DNA of 64,000 bases from Pseudopedobacter alpinus (GCF_042684645.1 NZ_JBHULV010000016.1:12797-76796), one strand, 5' to 3'. Positions 17,920 through 26,928 are shown, counted from the first letter of the stretch. The notes: generated by a model not told the origin, from the letters alone. Program-made: numbers and translations.

Positions 17920-18534
17920 TTATTTAATGTATGTTGGTATTAGTTGTTTGCCTTTATCATTGCAAATGGCATTTAGGTAAAATGAGGTAATCTTATCTAA
18001 AATATGCTGGAGGTTAAACTCTACAGATTCATAAGCTTTTTCGTCAAAAGCGGAAACCAGTTGGTTAAGCCTTACCTGTGCTGTAAATGGTACTTCTAAA
18101 TCTTCACGGTAAAATCCTTCTGCTTTTCCTTTTTCTAAGTTTTGTTTAATTAAATCTAGCATACAATTACACCTATGCTCAGAAAACTGACCAGCTAAAT
18201 CGGGGAAATGTTTTTCTATTTCAAAAAACACATTCGGCTTAATATCTTTAAAAACAGTAAAAAGTATTTTAGATTGCAAAACCACAGCCTCAACTGCATT
18301 TTTAGTATTTTCTTTTACTTTAAGCATTTCTTCAACATGTTCGGTTAACAAGCCTCCCATAATTAAGCGTACAATTTCACCTTTATCCTTATAATGAGTG
18401 TATAAGGTTTTCTTTGAAATACCAAGGTGTTTTGCAATATCATCCATGGTGATGCTTTTTATCCCGAAGAAAAAAAATAGCTCGCGGGCTTTTTCTAAAA
18501 TCCTATCTTCCATTTCAATTTCTTTTAATTCCAT
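17920..18534 (-). CDS. TetR family regulator (efflux operon, second in row)
   Basis: A 204-residue TetR regulator with an N-terminal helix-turn-helix (ITMDDIAKHLGISKKTLYTHYKDK near residue 29) and a divergent ligand-binding C-terminal domain. It is cotranscribed with tolC, 11 bases upstream of it, and overlaps the preceding tetR gene by 20 bases. A start at Met8 (18513) would remove the overlap and is plausible. It probably represses its own operon; the inducer is unknown. Its HTH is clearly less like the other two TetR proteins here. Confidence 0.9.
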   Translation of the reverse strand: MELKEIEMEDRILEKARELFFFFGIKSITMDDIAKHLGISKKTLYTHYKDKGEIVRLIMGGLLTEHVEEMLKVKENTKNAVEAVVLQSKILFTVFKDIKPNVFFEIEKHFPDLAGQFSEHRCNCMLDLIKQNLEKGKAEGFYREDLEVPFTAQVRLNQLVSAFDEKAYESVEFNLQHILDKITSFYLNAICNDKGKQLIPTYIK

Positions 18535-19132
18535 CGCAAAAAATTGTGATTACACGTTCGCACTTCATTCTAATATCTTCAAATAATTCTTCGGAAGGGA
18601 ACAAGCCCTTATGTTGGACGTGAATTCCACATATCCAAATTCCAATTAACATATCAATCAGAACTTTGGCAGTTTCTAATTTATCTACCTGTTTCAAAAA
18701 ACCTTTAACCTGGAAGCGTTGAATATGGGCTGCAATAAAGTCAAGTTCTTTAGATCTTAAATCCTCTAACATCATTTTAAACTTTGGATCATTGGTATTA
18801 ATATCACTTTGAACATCACCAATGTGCATCATAAAGTATTTTTGACCGAATGAAATCCTAATGGATAAAATATCTAAAATTCCTTCTTTAAAACTATCAG
18901 CCTTAGCTAAAGCTTCCATTTGAGCTTTCAAAAAATCTGTTAAAATAACTTCACCAACGGAAAGCACCAAAGCGGTTTTATCTGGAAAGTGGTAGTATAA
19001 AGATGCCTTAGATAGGGATAGATCTTCAGCAATTTCGTTCATAGTAGTTTTAGATATACCAAAATGAGTAAAGCGCTTTAAAGCTGCCTCTACAATCTGC
19101 TCTTGTTTCTGATCTAAATTAACTAAACTCAT
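18515..19132 (-). CDS. TetR family regulator (head of efflux operon)
   Basis: A 205-residue TetR regulator with HTH motif KTTMNEIAEDLSLSKASLYYHFPDK near residue 28 and an all-helical C-terminal half. It is the first gene of the tetR-tetR-tolC-adaptor-RND transcript, with a good promoter upstream. Its HTH is close to that of the next TetR gene at 19248, sharing HFG, SK, TMNEIA, DLS and SKA words, so the two are likely related by duplication. It probably represses the operon. Confidence 0.92.
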   Translation of the reverse strand: MSLVNLDQKQEQIVEAALKRFTHFGISKTTMNEIAEDLSLSKASLYYHFPDKTALVLSVGEVILTDFLKAQMEALAKADSFKEGILDILSIRISFGQKYFMMHIGDVQSDINTNDPKFKMMLEDLRSKELDFIAAHIQRFQVKGFLKQVDKLETAKVLIDMLIGIWICGIHVQHKGLFPSEELFEDIRMKCERVITIFCDGIKRN

Positions 19133-19152
19133 TATTTGAACAATAGACTTTC

Positions 19153-19232
19153 TGACTTTTTAAAATAATTAGTCAAATGTACAGCAATTGTTTTTTATAC
19201 CAAACATTATTGTTCAGTAATTAGCTAAATGA
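19153..19232 (-). promoter_or_regulatory. Promoter and candidate operators of the tetR-efflux operon
   Basis: On the minus strand TTTG (19204-19201) and TACATTTG (19181-19174) are 19 bp apart, a good Bacteroidota promoter, about 41 bases before the ATG. TGACT (19153) and AGTCA (19171) form an inverted repeat just downstream of the -7 box. TTAGCTAAAT at 19221-19230 resembles the perfect palindrome at 19871-19886. Confidence 0.55.
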
Positions 19233-19247
19233 CAAAAGTTTGATAGT

Positions 19248-19853
19248 TTAACACTTTAGACCTTTAAAAAAGATATCCATTAATTCTTTTTGGCGGTTAG
19301 ATACCTTGTTAAGGAACTGTTTATCAATATCAAATACAGCTTTTACGTTGTTAATGTATAACAGTCTAATACCTAACAAGGCATCAAAAAGAAGTTTTGC
19401 AGTTGCTTCTATATTTTTTACTTCATAAGCACCTGTTTTTACCCCAATTTCAAGAATGCTTTTTAGGTGTTCAATCTCAGAATCATTTGATTTATCTAAA
19501 ATTTTTTTTAAATCTTGGTACTTATCGATATTTAAAAATTTATTAAAATCTAATAAAGGGAAATACTTTTCTAAAAATTCTTGTCTGGCTTCAATATAAA
19601 TTTTCACGCCTATTTCAGGCGTTTTAGCTGTTTTTAAAGCCTCATTTATGCTTTCAGTAATTTCAGAAAAAACTTTTTCTAATACTGCGGCATACAAACT
19701 CAGCTTATCAGGAAAGTAATAGTACAACAAGGCTTTAGAGAAACTAAGATCACTAGCAATCTCATTCATCGTGGCTTTACTTAATCCAAAATGAGCAAAT
19801 CTTTTTAGTGCTGCGTCAATAATTTGTTCTCTTTTATAATCTTGTTGATCCAT
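19248..19853 (-). CDS. TetR family regulator, divergent from crtZ-like gene
   Basis: A 201-residue TetR regulator with HTH KATMNEIASDLSFSKALLYYYFPDK near residue 25, very like that of the neighbouring TetR at 18515. It has its own upstream region, shared with the divergent hydroxylase gene at 19925, in which a perfect 16-bp palindrome lies. It may therefore control itself and that gene, and might cross-talk with the efflux operon through the related half-site at 19221. Ligand unknown. Confidence 0.92.
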   Translation of the reverse strand: MDQQDYKREQIIDAALKRFAHFGLSKATMNEIASDLSFSKALLYYYFPDKLSLYAAVLEKVFSEITESINEALKTAKTPEIGVKIYIEARQEFLEKYFPLLDFNKFLNIDKYQDLKKILDKSNDSEIEHLKSILEIGVKTGAYEVKNIEATAKLLFDALLGIRLLYINNVKAVFDIDKQFLNKVSNRQKELMDIFFKGLKC

Positions 19854-19870
19854 TATTTATAGATTTAGTA

Positions 19871-19886
19871 TAATTTAGCTAAATTA
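19871..19886. promoter_or_regulatory. Perfect 16-bp palindrome between tetR and crtZ-like gene
   Basis: TAATTTAGCTAAATTA is a perfect palindrome, 18 bp before the tetR ATG and 38 bp before the hydroxylase ATG. Position and symmetry fit an operator for a TetR dimer. Confidence 0.6.
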
Positions 19887-19924
19887 ACGATACATCTTTA
19901 ATTGCAACAAATTTTTAAAATATA

Positions 19925-20362
19925 ATGGAGTGGCTTATCCCTGTTTCTATCATCATTTCAACCATAATTATTATGGAAGTTTTATCATGGGCAATGCATA
20001 AATATCTTTTTCATGGCCCTTTATGGTTTATTCACAAAACACATCACCAACAAAGACATGGTTTTTTTGAGTTAAACGATATTTTTAGCTTTGGTTTTGG
20101 AGCTTTGGCCTTATGGCTGCTCTATTCTGGTCATCAAAATTTGAATTATAAATTTTGGATAGGTGCAGGAATATCAATTTATGGCATCATATATTTTATT
20201 TTTCACGATTGGTTTATACACAACCGTTTAAAAGCTTTCAAATCTGAAAACAAATATTTAAAAGGAATTAGAAGAGCGCACAAAATTCACCATAAAACTA
20301 CTGAAAAAGATGGATCTGAAGAGTTTGGATTATTGGTGGCAAGTAAAAAATATTTTAAGTAG
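19925..20362 (+). CDS. crtZ: Beta-carotene hydroxylase-like membrane oxygenase
   Basis: A 145-residue membrane protein of the fatty acid hydroxylase superfamily, closest in pattern to CrtZ, which hydroxylates beta-carotene to zeaxanthin. The four His clusters are visible: HKYLFH near residue 21, HKTHH near residue 38, HDWFIH near residue 98 and HKIHH near residue 119; together they bind a di-iron centre. No other carotenoid genes lie in the window, so the exact substrate is inferred from the motif. It is divergent from a tetR gene with a shared palindrome. Confidence 0.78.
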   Translation: MEWLIPVSIIISTIIIMEVLSWAMHKYLFHGPLWFIHKTHHQQRHGFFELNDIFSFGFGALALWLLYSGHQNLNYKFWIGAGISIYGIIYFIFHDWFIHNRLKAFKSENKYLKGIRRAHKIHHKTTEKDGSEEFGLLVASKKYFK

Positions 20363-20382
20363 TTAATTTTGAATAGAAAATA

Positions 20383-20555
20383 ATTTTGAAGGAGTGAATG
20401 AATGAAGGAGTGAATAAATGATAAACTAAAAAAATCATCTTAATATTAAAAATTCAATCGTTCCCTAATCAATATGGGTATATTCGTTCCTTCAAAATTC
20501 ATCATTCATTCATTATTAAATTTATTCAATCATTCAAAATTCAATCATTCTATAA
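20383..20555. repeat. Low-complexity inverted word repeats (GAATGAAT / ATTCATTC)
   Basis: The gap between the crtZ-like gene and murB holds repeated words such as AATGAATGAAGGAGTG on the left and ATCATTCATTCATT and TTCAATCATTC on the right. The two sides are roughly complementary and could form a long imperfect hairpin (TGAATAAA with TTTATTCA). It may act as terminator; it also looks like other word repeats of this genome. Confidence 0.5.
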
Positions 20556-20565
20556 TTAATCTACC

Positions 20566-21579
20566 ATGTTGCAAATTCACGAAAACGTTTCTTTAAAAAA
20601 CTTTAACACATTTGGTATTAATGCTTATGCAAAATATTTTGTTGAAATAAATCATAAAGAAGAATTAACGGAGCTTTTTGCTGATGCTAAATGGCATAAT
20701 ATTGAGCGTTTAATTTTGGGTGGTGGCAGTAATATGCTTTTTACCCAAAACTATAATGGCTTAGTTATAAAAATTAACATTAGAGGAATTGAACACAGAA
20801 TAAACCATAAAGAAGTTATTGTTGAAGCTGGTGCAGGCGAAATTTGGAACAGTTTTGTAAACTACTGCGTTAATTGGGGCTTTGCAGGTGTTGAAAATTT
20901 GAGCTTAATACCCGGTTCTGTGGGTGCATCGCCAATCCAAAATATAGGTGCTTATGGTGTAGAGCTTAAAGATGTTTTTGAAAGCTGCGAAGCTTTTGAA
21001 ATTTCTACCGGAAATTTTGTTCAATTTAAAACAAGCGATTGTGAATTTGATTATCGCGAAAGCATATTTAAACAATCAAAAAAAGGACAATATATTGTTT
21101 GTAGCGTAAAATTTAAACTATCAACAGAAGAAAACATTAATATTAGCTATGGTGCCATCGCTGATGAACTCAAAAAGAAAGATATTTTAAACCCTACCAT
21201 AAAAGATGTAAGTAAAGTAGTTTCAGAAATTAGAGTTTCTAAACTACCAGATCCATCTACTATTGGTAATGCTGGTTCTTTTTTCAAAAACCCTGTAATT
21301 AGTGAAGAAGTATTTAATAAGCTTTATGAGCAAAATCCTAATATGGCACATTATATTGTGAAAAATGGGGTAAAGCTTGCAGCAGGTTGGCTAATTGAAC
21401 AATGTGATTGGAAAGGGCGAATTATTGGAAACACTGGCACTTGGAAAAATCAGGCTTTGGTACTAGTAAATCATGGTGATGCCACTGGAAATGAAATTTT
21501 TCAGCTATCTGCCGCTATTATTGATTCTGTTTATACCAAGTTTGGGATAATATTAGAAAGAGAAGTTAACATAATTTAA
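20566..21579 (+). CDS. murB: UDP-N-acetylenolpyruvoylglucosamine reductase
   Basis: It reduces UDP-GlcNAc-enolpyruvate to UDP-MurNAc with NADPH and FAD, an essential peptidoglycan step. The 337-residue type I enzyme shows the FAD motif LGGGSNMLF near residue 47, LIPGSVGASPIQNIGAYGVE near residue 120, the catalytic Ser in NAGSFFKNP near residue 236 and a C-terminal Glu in LEREV. It is not in a mur cluster, as is common in Bacteroidota. It has its own terminator. Confidence 0.97.
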   Translation: MLQIHENVSLKNFNTFGINAYAKYFVEINHKEELTELFADAKWHNIERLILGGGSNMLFTQNYNGLVIKINIRGIEHRINHKEVIVEAGAGEIWNSFVNYCVNWGFAGVENLSLIPGSVGASPIQNIGAYGVELKDVFESCEAFEISTGNFVQFKTSDCEFDYRESIFKQSKKGQYIVCSVKFKLSTEENINISYGAIADELKKKDILNPTIKDVSKVVSEIRVSKLPDPSTIGNAGSFFKNPVISEEVFNKLYEQNPNMAHYIVKNGVKLAAGWLIEQCDWKGRIIGNTGTWKNQALVLVNHGDATGNEIFQLSAAIIDSVYTKFGIILEREVNII

Positions 21580-21598
21580 AGCCGTTTTAGCCATATTT

Positions 21599-21631
21599 AG
21601 CCACAGCAAGGTAATTGCTGTGGCTTTTTTA
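21599..21631 (+). terminator. Terminator after murB
   Basis: A perfect 11-bp stem AGCCACAGCAA with its complement, loop GGTAA, followed by six Ts. Confidence 0.92.
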
Positions 21632-21660
21632 TTTAGTAAATAATCTACAAATAACTATGG

Positions 21661-21766
21661 AAAATTTTTGTTTAACATTTTATTAAAAAAAGTTAAACAA
21701 AAATTTTGTTTTACAAACTTAATTGCTACTTTTGTTTAAGTTTTAACACTAAAAGATTAAACAAAA
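21661..21766 (+). promoter_or_regulatory. ECF sigma gene promoter with two matching inverted-repeat pairs
   Basis: TTTTGTTTAA occurs at 21666-21675 and 21730-21739, and its complement TTAAACAAAA at 21693-21702 and 21757-21766. Each pair is 27 bp apart and the pairs are 64 bp apart. The first pair extends to a perfect 16-bp inverted repeat (21661-21676 and 21692-21707). TTTG at 21705 and TACTTTTG at 21727-21734 (spacer 18) form the promoter inside this array. Confidence 0.7.
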
Positions 21767-22284
21767 TGACAAACATAGAATTTAATACCCTAGTTATGAT
21801 GCAATCATCTTCATTAAAAAACTATGCATTACGTTTTACGCATGATAGTGAAGATGCAAATGATTTAGTGCAAGACACTATGCTAAAAGCGATAACCTAT
21901 TATAATAATTTTAAAGAAGGAACTAATATAAAAGGATGGTTATACACGATCATGAAAAATACCTTCATTAATAATTATAGAAGGTTTATTAAAACAACAT
22001 CATTTATTACCAAAACAGACGAAATTTCATCTAACCAGTTGGCTTTTAGTGCAACAAATAATAAAGGTGAAACTAAATTTGTAATGGATGACATAAAAGC
22101 TGCCTTAAAAAGCTTATCAGAAGACTATTATATTCCGTTTACGATGTACTTTGAAGGATTTAAGTACCATGAAATTGCAGATCATTTAGATATTCCAATC
22201 GGAACAGTAAAAACCAGAATACACGTTGCTAGAAAACTATTGAAGAAAAAATTAAGCGCATACGATTATACAACACCAGCATAA
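21766..22284 (+). CDS. ECF-type RNA polymerase sigma factor
   Basis: A 172-residue sigma-70 family protein. Region 2 is clear (FTHDSEDANDLVQDTMLKAITYYNNF, then IKGWLYTIMKNTFINNYRR) and region 4 ends it (YHEIADHLDIPIGTVKTRIHVARKLLKKKL). A longer frame opens at 21706, but that start lies upstream of the -7 box at 21727, so the ATG at 21766 is chosen. No anti-sigma gene is adjacent. This sigma type, common in Bacteroidota, is often a stand-alone stress regulator; its regulon is unknown. Likely controlled by the repeat array at its promoter. Confidence 0.92.
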   Translation: MTNIEFNTLVMMQSSSLKNYALRFTHDSEDANDLVQDTMLKAITYYNNFKEGTNIKGWLYTIMKNTFINNYRRFIKTTSFITKTDEISSNQLAFSATNNKGETKFVMDDIKAALKSLSEDYYIPFTMYFEGFKYHEIADHLDIPIGTVKTRIHVARKLLKKKLSAYDYTTPA

Positions 22285-22286
22285 TT

Positions 22287-22322
22287 ACAAACGTCCTTTA
22301 ATGATAAATGAAGGACGTTTGT
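22287..22322 (+). terminator. Terminator after the ECF sigma gene
   Basis: A perfect 12-bp stem, ACAAACGTCCTT with AAGGACGTTTGT, loop of 12 bases. The T-run is poor, so strength is uncertain. Confidence 0.7.
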
Positions 22323-22493
22323 AGTAAAAAAGCCTATGAGGCTAGCCTATTGGTTAGTTAAATTTTACAAAAATTAAAAAGCCCCCATTAAAGATTTATT
22401 ATTCAATAAATCACAATAGAAATTTTCTTTCATAGCAGAAAATTTTCAGAAAAAACTACTTTTCAACAGTCATAATTACTACCCTTTTTTTGG

Positions 22494-22501
22494 TAAATTT
22501 G
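22494..22501 (+). promoter_or_regulatory. Candidate dnaE -7 box
   Basis: TAAATTTG fits TAnnTTTG, about 62 bases before the dnaE ATG. No strong upstream TTTG at the expected distance was confirmed. Confidence 0.4.
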
Positions 22502-22563
22502 AATTTGTGCCGAATTTCTTTTCAGCCGATTTAATTTTCTAATAAACAGCAACATACCAAACT

Positions 22564-25500
22564 ATGTATTTGATTTTTGATACTGAAACCACCGGATTAC
22601 CAAAACGCTGGGATGCCCCAATTACCGATACCGATAATTGGCCGCGATGTATTCAAATTGCTTGGCAGTTACATGATAGCATGGGGAAGCTAATCAGTCA
22701 TGAAGATTATTTAGTTACACCCGAAGGATTTAATATCCCCTACGATGCAGAAAAAATTCATGGTATTTCTACAGAATTAGCTACAAAAGAAGGAATTTCA
22801 TTAGCCGAAGTATTAGAGAAATTTAATCAGGCCCTAAGCCAAACCAAATTTATTGTTGGGCAAAATTTAGGTTTTGATCGTAACATTATGGGTGCCGAAT
22901 TTCACCGTTTAGGTGTTGCCACAAACATGTTAGATTTACCCGTTTTAGATACTTGTACAGAAGTTACTGCGAGTATTTTGCAACTACCCGGCGGCAGAGG
23001 TGGTAAATTTAAACTCCCAAATTTAACAGAGTTACACCAATATTTATTTAACAAACCTTTTGCAGAAGCGCACAACGCCACTGCCGATGTGGAAGCTACC
23101 GCTCGATGCTTTTTTGCACTGGTAAAAAAAGAGGTTTTTACTTTAAAAGAATTACAAGCAGAAGAAAGTTATTTTAACGATTTTAGAACTGCTAACCCAG
23201 ATGAAATACAGTCGATAGGTTTAAAACATGTTAATTTAAAAGAGCAATCAAACCAATTAAAAACCGCAAGCGAAAATCAAAATGCTGTTTTAAACAAGCA
23301 AGATACAGCCGCTAACTTAGTCGATTTAGCAGCAGTTGATTTTGTGCATTTGCACAATCATACGCAATTTTCTATTCTGCAATCAACCATTTCTGTAGCT
23401 AGTTTGGTAAAAGCTGCTGCAAAATATAAAATGCCCGCGGTAGCCATTACAGACCATGCAAACATGATGGGTGCTTTCCATTTTGTGAGTGCGGTAATGA
23501 ATCATAACAAAGCGGCAAAAGCAAAAAATGAAGCCTCGGCAGAAAAAGGAGAACCAGCTACCGAAACCATCATTAAACCCATTGTAGGTTGCGAGTTTTT
23601 TGTTTGTGATGACCATACTGACAAAAAAAGAAAAGATAACGGTTACCAAATTGTTTTGATAGCTAAAACTAAAAAAGGCTATCATAATTTAGCAAAAATG
23701 TCTTCTATTGCTTATACACAGGGTTTTTATTATGTCCCACGTATCGATAAAAACATCATTGAACAATATAAAGAAGACTTAATTGTTTTATCGGGCAATT
23801 TATATGGCGAGATCCCAAACAAGGTTTTAAACCTCGGTGAAAACCAAGCAGAAGAAGCTTTACTTTGGTGGAAAAGCACTTTTGGCGATGATTTATACCT
23901 AGAGTTAATGCGCCATGAGCAAGAAGATGAAAATAGAGTTAACCCAACTTTAATTGCTTTAGCAAAAAAACACGATGTTAAATTAATAGCCACTAACAAT
24001 ACTTATTACATAAACAAAGAAGATGCACACGCACATGATATTTTATTATGTGTTAAAGAAGGCGAAAAGTTAGCTACACCAAAAGGAAGAGGGCGTGGTT
24101 TTAGGTTTGGAATGCCTAATGATGAGTATTATTTCAAATCGGGTGAGGAGATGAAAAAGCTTTTTGTTGATTTGCCTGATGCGATCTCAAACATTCAAGA
24201 AGTTACGGATAAAATTGAAGCTTACTCTTTATACAGAGAGGTTCTACTTCCTAAATTTGATATTCCAGAAGAGTTTTTAGTTGCCGAAGATGAAGTAGAT
24301 GGTGGAAAAAGAGGAGAAAATAAATTTTTAGCATACTTAACTTATGTTGGTGCAGAAAAACGTTACGGCCAGATTACCCCTGAAATTAAGGAGCGTTTAG
24401 ATTTTGAGTTGAAAGTAATTGAAAATACCGGTTACCCTGGTTATTTTTTAATTGTACAAGATTTTATTGCCGAAGCTAGAAGATTAGATGTTTCTGTTGG
24501 ACCTGGAAGGGGTTCTGCGGCGGGTTCTGTAGTAGCATATTGTTTAAAAATCACCAATATTGACCCCATAAAGTACGATTTACTTTTTGAGCGTTTCCTA
24601 AACCCAGATAGGGTTTCGATGCCCGATATTGATATTGATTTTGATGATGAAGGCCGTGGGCGAGTGATGGATTATGTAATTAATAAATATGGAGCCAGCC
24701 AAGTTGCCCAAATTATTACTTACGGCACCATGGCTGCAAAATCATCCATTCGAGATACCGCCCGTGTTTTAGATTTACCACTTTTTGAAGCTGATAAAAT
24801 TGCCAAACTGATTCCCAATTTAAAGCTTGCTAAAATTTTTACGTTAGATGATGCTGCTCTTAAAAGTGCTTTACGATCAGAAGAATATGAAGCCGTAACT
24901 TTATTAAAAGGCATTGCAGACGGTAAGGATTTAAGTGCCGAAACATTGCGTCAGGCTCAGGTTTTAGAAGGTTCGGTACGAAATACTGGTATTCATGCTT
25001 GCGGGGTTATCATCACGCCAAGTGACATTACCAACTTTGTTCCGGTAGCAACCGCAAAGGATTCTGATTTATATGTTACCCAATTTGACAACTCGGTAGT
25101 TGAAAGTGCTGGTTTGTTAAAAATGGACTTTTTGGGTTTAAAAACGCTTACGTTGATAAAAGACACCGTTAAATTGGTGAAACTAAAAACAGGTATTCAG
25201 CTTGATCCAGACACTTTCCCTATTGATGATGAAATGACTTACGAGCTTTTCCAACGTGGAGAAACAGTAGGTATTTTTCAGTATGAGTCGCCCGGAATGC
25301 AAAAGTACATGAAGGAATTAAAGCCTACCGTTTTTGGAGATTTAATTGCCATGAATGCACTTTACCGCCCCGGTCCTATTGAGTATATTCCAAGTTTTAT
25401 TCGCAGAAAAAACGGAGAAGAAGAGATTAAATATGACATTGCTGCCAGTGAAGAGTATTTAAAAGAAACTTACGGAATTACAGTTTACCAAGAGCAGGTG

Positions 25501-26928
25501 ATGCTTTTATCGCAAAGTTTAGCGGGTTTCACCAAAGGTGAAGCCGACGTTTTACGTAAAGCGATGGGTAAAAAGCAGAAAGACGTTTTGGATAAAATGA
25601 AACCTAAATTTGTGGCGCAAGCGGCAGAAAAAGGTCACGACCCTAAAACACTGGAAAAAGTTTGGAAAGATTGGGAAGCTTTTGCGAGTTATGCTTTCAA
25701 CAAATCGCACTCTACTTGTTACGCTTGGATTGCCTACCAAACCGCTTATTTAAAGGCGCACTATCCGGCAGAATATATGGCGGCTGTGCTTTCTAACAAC
25801 ATGAGCGATATTAAGCAGGTTACTTTTTTTATGGAAGAATGCCAGCGAATGGGCTTAGAAGTTTTAGGCCCGGATGTAAATGAGTCTTTCCACAAATTTA
25901 CAGTTAACGATAAAAATGCCATCCGTTTTGGAATGGGTGCTGTAAAAGGTGTTGGTGCTGGTGCTGTGGAAACCATAGTTTTAAACAGACAAACCGAAAA
26001 GTATAAGTCAATTTTTGATTTTGCTAAAAAGGTAGATTTAAGAGCAGCTAATAAAAAAGCTTTAGAAAACTTGGTTTTAGCTGGTGGGTTTGATTGCTTT
26101 AACGCACACAGGGCACAATATTTTTATGCTGAAAATGGATCAACTGTTTTAGAACAAGCCGTAAAATATGGTGCAAAGCATAAAGAGAATGAAAATTCAT
26201 CGCAAGCTAGTTTATTTGGTGGCGGCGCAAGTGTAGAAATGCCCGAACCTTCTTTAACAGAATGCGAAGAATGGGGTTTAATAGAGACGCTGGCTAAAGA
26301 AAAAGAGGTCGTTGGTATTTATATCTCCGGCCACCCGTTAGATGAATATAAACTGGTTTTAGATAAATACTGCTCTAAAGGCAATTTGACAATCTTTAAT
26401 GAAATTGATAAAGGGATTGATTTTCAGTTTAAAGTGGGTGGAATTGTTACAGCAGTGAATCACAGAGTTTCTAAAGATGGACGTGGTTATTGCTATTTCA
26501 AGTTAGAAGGCTATGATGATGCTTTTGAGTTTTCCATTTTCCGAGACGATTACATGAAATTTAAACATCATTTAGAGCCTAACAACTACTTATATATCAA
26601 AGGAAACGTCGGTTATTTCTCTAACCCAGACGGCACAAAACGAAACCGTATAAGTTTTGGTGACTTTTCTGATTTACGAGATGTGCTAGAAAAACAATCG
26701 AACAAGATTGACATCCGCTTAGAATTAGAACACATCAATGCTGATTTAATTAGCGATTTAGACGAGATTTTCAATAATAATTTAGGAAAGAAAAAGCTCA
26801 ATTTTGTAGTGATTGATAGGAAAGAGAAATTGATGATTGATTTACCAAGTAAAGGCAGGCAGATTAATATTTCTAAAGAGTTGTTGTGTAGTTTGGATGA
26901 AATGGAGTTGGAGTATGTTTTGAGTTAG
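22564..26928 (+). CDS. dnaE: DNA polymerase III alpha subunit with fused N-terminal 3'-5' exonuclease
   Basis: The replicative polymerase, 1454 residues, about 290 longer than E. coli DnaE. The extra N-terminus is a DEDDh exonuclease: DTETTG with Asp6 and Glu8, VGQNLGFDRN near residue 98, and HNATADVEAT near residue 168. The PHP domain starts near residue 260 with HLHNHTQFS, keeping metal-binding His residues. The polymerase core has GPGRGSAAGS near residue 649 and the catalytic PDIDIDFDDEGR near residue 690; an OB fold and tau-binding tail end it. The fused exonuclease layout occurs in Bacteroidota, so proofreading is in cis. A lipoprotein-like gene follows at once. Confidence 0.96.
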   Translation: MYLIFDTETTGLPKRWDAPITDTDNWPRCIQIAWQLHDSMGKLISHEDYLVTPEGFNIPYDAEKIHGISTELATKEGISLAEVLEKFNQALSQTKFIVGQNLGFDRNIMGAEFHRLGVATNMLDLPVLDTCTEVTASILQLPGGRGGKFKLPNLTELHQYLFNKPFAEAHNATADVEATARCFFALVKKEVFTLKELQAEESYFNDFRTANPDEIQSIGLKHVNLKEQSNQLKTASENQNAVLNKQDTAANLVDLAAVDFVHLHNHTQFSILQSTISVASLVKAAAKYKMPAVAITDHANMMGAFHFVSAVMNHNKAAKAKNEASAEKGEPATETIIKPIVGCEFFVCDDHTDKKRKDNGYQIVLIAKTKKGYHNLAKMSSIAYTQGFYYVPRIDKNIIEQYKEDLIVLSGNLYGEIPNKVLNLGENQAEEALLWWKSTFGDDLYLELMRHEQEDENRVNPTLIALAKKHDVKLIATNNTYYINKEDAHAHDILLCVKEGEKLATPKGRGRGFRFGMPNDEYYFKSGEEMKKLFVDLPDAISNIQEVTDKIEAYSLYREVLLPKFDIPEEFLVAEDEVDGGKRGENKFLAYLTYVGAEKRYGQITPEIKERLDFELKVIENTGYPGYFLIVQDFIAEARRLDVSVGPGRGSAAGSVVAYCLKITNIDPIKYDLLFERFLNPDRVSMPDIDIDFDDEGRGRVMDYVINKYGASQVAQIITYGTMAAKSSIRDTARVLDLPLFEADKIAKLIPNLKLAKIFTLDDAALKSALRSEEYEAVTLLKGIADGKDLSAETLRQAQVLEGSVRNTGIHACGVIITPSDITNFVPVATAKDSDLYVTQFDNSVVESAGLLKMDFLGLKTLTLIKDTVKLVKLKTGIQLDPDTFPIDDEMTYELFQRGETVGIFQYESPGMQKYMKELKPTVFGDLIAMNALYRPGPIEYIPSFIRRKNGEEEIKYDIAASEEYLKETYGITVYQEQVMLLSQSLAGFTKGEADVLRKAMGKKQKDVLDKMKPKFVAQAAEKGHDPKTLEKVWKDWEAFASYAFNKSHSTCYAWIAYQTAYLKAHYPAEYMAAVLSNNMSDIKQVTFFMEECQRMGLEVLGPDVNESFHKFTVNDKNAIRFGMGAVKGVGAGAVETIVLNRQTEKYKSIFDFAKKVDLRAANKKALENLVLAGGFDCFNAHRAQYFYAENGSTVLEQAVKYGAKHKENENSSQASLFGGGASVEMPEPSLTECEEWGLIETLAKEKEVVGIYISGHPLDEYKLVLDKYCSKGNLTIFNEIDKGIDFQFKVGGIVTAVNHRVSKDGRGYCYFKLEGYDDAFEFSIFRDDYMKFKHHLEPNNYLYIKGNVGYFSNPDGTKRNRISFGDFSDLRDVLEKQSNKIDIRLELEHINADLISDLDEIFNNNLGKKKLNFVVIDRKEKLMIDLPSKGRQINISKELLCSLDEMELEYVLS

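Noticed and set aside
21706..21765. The longer start of the ECF sigma frame
   Set aside because: It begins upstream of the -7 box at 21727-21734 and codes for residues with no family match, so it lies in the promoter region.
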